Assembly: GCF_019880585.1 (NCBI RefSeq)
Contig: NZ_JAINVV010000013.1
Span: 62,001 to 126,000 of the forward strand
DNA: 64,000 nt
Direction of reading: 5' to 3'
Source: Sphingomonas colocasiae
GTDB taxonomy: Bacteria; Pseudomonadota; Alphaproteobacteria; Sphingomonadales; Sphingomonadaceae
The notes beneath the pieces are model-generated. The model was not told where the DNA came from, did no database searches, and worked only from the letters and a program-made list of their open reading frames with translations. The position numbers were made by a program, and so were the translations under genes. Positions 60,906 through 64,000 of the stretch are shown here, in pieces (the first letter of the stretch is position 1; each line of letters starts with the position of its first letter).

Positions 60906-61826
60906 ATGTATTCGGTGGAACGGTTCAGCGGGGTCCGCGCCTTTGTCGCGGTGGCCGAATGCGGCAGCTTCAACGGCGCTGCCGAACTGCTGGGGCTGAC
61001 CCCTTCGGCGATCAGCAAGGCGGTCTCGCGGCTGGAGGGAAGCCTGCGCGTCCGCCTGTTCCAGCGGACAACGCGGCGGCTGAAGCTGACCGCCGATGGC
61101 GACCTGTTCTACCGCCGATCGGCGCAGGCGCTGGCCGGGCTCGCCGACGCGGAGGCGGAACTGGCGCACGGCAAGGACGTGCCCGCCGGCACGTTGCGCG
61201 TGGACCTGCCGATCCTGTTCGGCCGCACCTGGATCACGCCCGTGCTGCTGTCGCTCGGCCGGCGCTATCCCGAGCTGGAGCTCGATATCAGCTTCAATCT
61301 GCAGGGCGTCGACCTGTTCGCGGAGGGCATCGATCTCGCGGTCAGGATCGGCGCGCTCCAGGACAGCAGCGGGCTGGCGGCGCGTTCGCTCGGCCAGCAA
61401 CATCGGGTGCTGTGCGCCACCCCCGCCTATCTCGACATGCATGGCCGCCCGGCGAGCGTCGCCGATCTCGCCAATCATGAATGCATCGCGGAAACGCGGC
61501 GTGGCCGCCCGCAACCCTGGCCCTATGTCGACGAGGCGGGCGCCGCGCAGCTTTTCGCGATGAAGGGCCGTTTCCGCATCGGCAGCGCCGAAGTGCTCGC
61601 CGACGCGGCGCGCAGCAGCCAGGGCATCGCGATGCTGCCACGCTGGTTCGTCGCGAGCGAATTGCGCTCCGGCCAGCTCGAACCCGTGTTGCCGCAGCTC
61701 TTCAACACATCACTGCCGATCAATGTGCTGTGGGCGCGCAACCGCTATCTGAGCCCGAAGATCAGAGTGGTGATCGACGAGCTGTTCCGGCTGTACGGCA
61801 CCAACCCACCCTGGGAAGCGCTGTAG
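60906..61826 (+). CDS. LysR-family transcriptional regulator
   Basis: A 306-residue LysR protein. The HTH region reads F-V-A-V-A-E-C-G-S-F-N-G-A-A-E-L-L-G-L-T-P-S-A-I-S-K-A-V, with the GvmA/DsdC-type (LysR group) effector domain following: G-T-L-R-V-D-L-P-I-L-F-G-R near residue 95 and L-A-V-R-I-G-A-L-Q-D-S. It is transcribed away from the racemase gene. The two LysR boxes, one on each side of the racemase, make it the probable regulator of racemase and of the SDR-HyuA-DUF917-LuxR operon. Its 3' end overlaps the extended FAA hydrolase frame by 82 bases. Confidence 0.9.
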   Translation: MYSVERFSGVRAFVAVAECGSFNGAAELLGLTPSAISKAVSRLEGSLRVRLFQRTTRRLKLTADGDLFYRRSAQALAGLADAEAELAHGKDVPAGTLRVDLPILFGRTWITPVLLSLGRRYPELELDISFNLQGVDLFAEGIDLAVRIGALQDSSGLAARSLGQQHRVLCATPAYLDMHGRPASVADLANHECIAETRRGRPQPWPYVDEAGAAQLFAMKGRFRIGSAEVLADAARSSQGIAMLPRWFVASELRSGQLEPVLPQLFNTSLPINVLWARNRYLSPKIRVVIDELFRLYGTNPPWEAL

Positions 61827-62944
61827 GGCCGGCCCACCTTGGCGAGCGCAAAGCCAACCCCAATCGTCATGCCAGCGCAGGCTGGCATCTCCCACAGGAT
61901 CAAGCGCAATCTGGTTGGCAGATGCCAGCCTGCGCTGGCATGACGGGTGAGGGGGTGGATCGGAGACCGGCAGCCCCCCGAGACGATCCGCACTCTCTGA
62001 TCGATCAGCCCCGCGATACCGGCACCCGCCTCGCCCAGCGCCAGCCGCACCCGTTCGCCATCGCGCAGGAACGGCGTCGCCGCACGGCCCGCGAGCGTGT
62101 CGAGCGCGCGGCGTTCGGCGATGCAGGCGGAACCGACGCGGTCGGCATCATAATTCGAGACGGTACCCGATCCGATCACGGTGCCGGCGCACAGATCGCG
62201 TGTCGCGGCGGCATGGGCGATGAGATCGCCAAAGCCGAAATGCATCGCGCCGCCCAGCGGTTCGCCGAACAGTGCGTCTCCGCGCCACAGGCGCAGCGGC
62301 AGGTGCACGCGCCCGTCGCGCCAGGCATCGCCGAGTTCGTCGGGCGTGACGGCGAAGGCCGAAAGCGTGCTCGGCGGCTTGGCATGGATGAAGCCGAACC
62401 CACCCTTCATTTCCCCCGGGCCGAAGGCGCGCAAGCTCCAGTCGTTGATGATCACGATCAGCCGGACATGGCCGAGCGCCGCCTCCGGCGTGATGCCCAT
62501 CGGCACCGCATCGGTGATCACACCGATCTCGGCCTCGAAATCGACGTCATGGCGTATGTCTGGAAAAACGACGTCTTCGTGCGGCGCCAGATAGCGATGC
62601 GAGATGCCCTGATACATCAGCGGCGGTTCATGCTCGCCGCGCTTCTCGAACCCCCAGGCATCGGCGAGGATATGATTGTGCGCCAGGAAGGCGGAAGCGT
62701 CGAGGAATTGATAGCCGCGCGGCAGGACCGCATCGAGCGCCGCCATATCGACGGCGATCGCGTCGCCCGCGCCATCGGTGTCGAGCCGCGCCGCCTGGGC
62801 GCGCAGGTCCGGCTCGACCGTCGCCCAGTTGTCCAGCGCCGCCTGCAAAGTCGGCGCGGCGACCGCGAATTCGGCATAAGCGAGATCGCGCGAAACGATC
62901 AGCAGGCGTCCATCGCCACCGGTTCGAAGCGTCGCGAGTTTCAT
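61745..62944 (-). CDS. Fumarylacetoacetate hydrolase family protein, C-terminus rewritten by repeat
   Basis: A 399-residue frame whose first 330 residues are a fumarylacetoacetase-family enzyme: G-I-S-H-R-Y-L near residue 115, F-E-A-E-I-G-V-I (metal acidic residues) near 135, and I-I-N-D-W-S-L-R near 165. Family members cleave C-C bonds or hydrate acylpyruvates late in aromatic breakdown. After about residue 333 the frame runs into an 81-bp palindromic repeat (61865-61945) and then antisense to the LysR 3' end, so the last 65 or so residues are new sequence with no family similarity. It starts overlapping the cyclase stop (ATGA). Confidence 0.88.
   Translation of the reverse strand: MKLATLRTGGDGRLLIVSRDLAYAEFAVAAPTLQAALDNWATVEPDLRAQAARLDTDGAGDAIAVDMAALDAVLPRGYQFLDASAFLAHNHILADAWGFEKRGEHEPPLMYQGISHRYLAPHEDVVFPDIRHDVDFEAEIGVITDAVPMGITPEAALGHVRLIVIINDWSLRAFGPGEMKGGFGFIHAKPPSTLSAFAVTPDELGDAWRDGRVHLPLRLWRGDALFGEPLGGAMHFGFGDLIAHAAATRDLCAGTVIGSGTVSNYDADRVGSACIAERRALDTLAGRAATPFLRDGERVRLALGEAGAGIAGLIDQRVRIVSGGCRSPIHPLTRHASAGWHLPTRLRLILWEMPACAGMTIGVGFALAKVGRPYSASQGGLVPYSRNSSSITTLIFGLR
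61865..61945. repeat. 81-bp palindromic repeat with 26-base perfect arms
   Basis: The arms at 61865-61890 and 61920-61945 are exact reverse complements, built on GTCATGCCAGC...GCTGGCAT, with a 29-base loop. It lies just after the LysR stop and forms the 3' coding part of the FAA hydrolase frame. The sequence is a cousin of the GTCATTCCCGC family at 10680 and 49607. Confidence 0.85.
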
Positions 62945-63723
62945 GATTCATCCTCGAAAATGGCGACGGCGCGCGTCCAGCCGGCGGAAGCCGCGCGGAT
63001 CTTCACCGGGAAGCAGGAAATGGTGAAGCCATTGGCCGGCAGGGCTTCGAGATTGTGCAGCTTTTCCAGATGGCAATAACCGATGTCGCGCCCGGCCTTG
63101 TGCCCTTCCCAGATCAGCCCGGCATCGCCGCTTTCGGCGTAGCGCGCCGCGGTGTGGCTGAACGGCGCGTCCCAGCTCCAGGCGTCCGTGCCGGTCACGC
63201 GCACCCCGCGTTCGAGCAGGTACAGGGTCGCTTCGCGGCCCATGCCGGCGCCGGCCGAGAGATAATCGTCCGCGCCATAGCGGCTGCCCGCGCGCGTGTT
63301 GACCAGCACGATATCGAGCGGCTGGAGGTCGTGGCCGATCCGCGCCAGCTCCGCCGCCACCTCCGCCGCAGTCACGACATGGCCATCGGGAAAGCCCCGG
63401 AAATCGAGCTTCACGCCCGGCCGGAAACACCAGTCGAGCGGCACTTCGTCGATCGTGATCGCCCGTTCGCCGCCATTCATCGTCGAGGCGAAATGATAGG
63501 GCGCGTCGAGATGGGTGCCATTGTGCGTGATCAGCTCGATCTTCTCATACGACCAGGCTTCCTGATCGGGCAGATCCTCCGCCGTCAGCCCCGGAAAGAA
63601 GTGCGCCAGCTCACCCACCTGATCCTTATGGCTGAAATAGTCGATCTTCGGGCGATAGGGCGCCGGATCGGAGGCGACGTCATTCTCCAGCGGCACCGAA
63701 ATGTCGACGAAGCGGCGGCCCAT
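62941..63723 (-). CDS. Cyclase family protein (kynurenine formamidase/isatin hydrolase-like)
   Basis: A 260-residue metal hydrolase of PF04199. The metal motif H-N-G-T-H-L-D-A-P-Y-H-F (H-x-G-T-H-x-D-x-P-x-H) is complete near residue 67, and D-I-S-V-P-L near the N-terminus is typical. Members hydrolyse N-formylkynurenine, isatin or similar amides and lactones. It lies in an operon SnoaL-cyclase-FAA hydrolase with 2-base and 4-base-overlap junctions, suggesting breakdown of a small cyclic or aromatic compound. Confidence 0.9.
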   Translation of the reverse strand: MGRRFVDISVPLENDVASDPAPYRPKIDYFSHKDQVGELAHFFPGLTAEDLPDQEAWSYEKIELITHNGTHLDAPYHFASTMNGGERAITIDEVPLDWCFRPGVKLDFRGFPDGHVVTAAEVAAELARIGHDLQPLDIVLVNTRAGSRYGADDYLSAGAGMGREATLYLLERGVRVTGTDAWSWDAPFSHTAARYAESGDAGLIWEGHKAGRDIGYCHLEKLHNLEALPANGFTISCFPVKIRAASAGWTRAVAIFEDES

Positions 63724-63725
63724 GA

Positions 63726-64000
63726 TCAGGCCGCCCGTTCGACATAGGCATAGAGCGGATCATCCGCGCCGCGCTTGCCGAACAGGAAGGGCTTGGCGGG
63801 ATGGCGCTCCCAGAATTTCGCGGTCTCCGGCTCCATGCGGCTCCAGTCGAAGATCACGTCGCGGTGCGTGATCGCCCAGCGCCCGTCGCGCCGTTCGAAC
63901 CGGTCGAGATAACGGCCGCCGATCTCGGCATCGGTGCCGTCGGTCATCTGGCACCAGGCGACATGATAGCTTTCGACGAAGGCATGGTCGGCATCGCCGA
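63726..64000 (-). CDS. SnoaL/NTF2-like protein (partial, 5' end outside window)
   Basis: The frame is open to the window edge. The readable part contains S-Y-H-V-A-W-C-Q, G-G-R-Y-L-D-R-F-E-R-R-D-G-R-W and D-W-S-R, the SnoaL_4 pattern of aromatic-degradation gene clusters (dehydratase- or isomerase-like proteins and small oxygenase subunits). Two bases separate it from the cyclase gene. Function not assignable. Confidence 0.78.
   Translation of the reverse strand, partial: GDADHAFVESYHVAWCQMTDGTDAEIGGRYLDRFERRDGRWAITHRDVIFDWSRMEPETAKFWERHPAKPFLFGKRGADDPLYAYVERAA

Noticed and set aside
1-64000. CRISPR arrays, transposase genes, prophage genes, rRNA
   Set aside because: No regularly spaced repeats, DDE-type transposases, phage structural genes or rRNA segments were recognised on either strand.

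Overview
The window is GC-rich chromosomal DNA that looks like a sphingomonad (order Sphingomonadales, Alphaproteobacteria). It has three large TonB-dependent receptors, a tamA-tamB pair, dense short-overlap operons of catabolic genes, and several short palindromic repeats of the kind scattered through sphingomonad genomes. The genus cannot be fixed from sequence reading alone. Functions below are family assignments from motifs seen in the translations; no database search was run.

0-12.2 kb: aromatic catabolism. A partial Rieske oxygenase alpha subunit, a small partner protein, an NTF2-like protein and a Rieske ferredoxin form one operon. A divergent racemase-like/AraC pair and a second small-partner + Rieske oxygenase pair follow. 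A CatR-like LysR gene then diverges from catB-catC-catA-pcaI-pcaD, the catechol ortho-cleavage branch to 3-oxoadipate. Two exact ATAC-N7-GTAT boxes (the CatR/CatM/BenM consensus) lie in front of the second oxygenase operon and between the LysR gene and catB, so both may share one regulator. The CoA-transferase B subunit, the thiolase and a ferredoxin reductase are not in the window. A formamidase-like gene and tRNA-Gly(CCC) close the region.

12.6-20.1 kb: an MFS transporter, two divergent amidohydrolases (one LigW-like), a TonB receptor and an M19-like protein. Three matching dyads (TGTCAA-N5-TTGACA or one mismatch) sit in front of the transporter, between the amidohydrolases and in front of the receptor, suggesting one regulon whose regulator is not nearby.

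20.3-34.9 kb: a small secreted protein, a PRC-barrel protein, a GFA-family protein, tamA-tamB, an acyl-CoA dehydrogenase, and a TetR-regulated tripartite efflux operon (NodT/EmrA/EmrB type) with two inverted operator copies beside the start codons.

35-41.7 kb: an SGNH hydrolase, a RimK-like ATP-grasp enzyme with a membrane tail coupled to a TauE/SafE permease, an RBBP9-like protein lacking its nucleophile, serine acetyltransferase and a cystine/dicarboxylate-type symporter; the last four suggest a sulfur/cysteine locus.

41.8-61.8 kb: the most unusual part. Two diverged copies of a HyuA (hydantoinase/oxoprolinase A) + DUF917/S-Me-THD pair occur. Copy 1 is embedded with two TonB receptors, an M19 dipeptidase, an NCS1 permease and an S9 peptidase. 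Copy 2 lies in a converging operon with an SDR and a MalT-like LuxR regulator, next to a hydantoin-racemase-like gene and a LysR gene with its own duplicated box. Together they look like an uptake and ring-opening system for a hydantoin-like or cyclic peptide-like nutrient; the substrate is unknown.

61.7-64 kb: an FAA hydrolase whose C-terminus has been rewritten by a palindromic repeat, a cyclase-family hydrolase and a partial SnoaL-like protein, all reading left. No rRNA, CRISPR array, transposase or prophage gene was seen.
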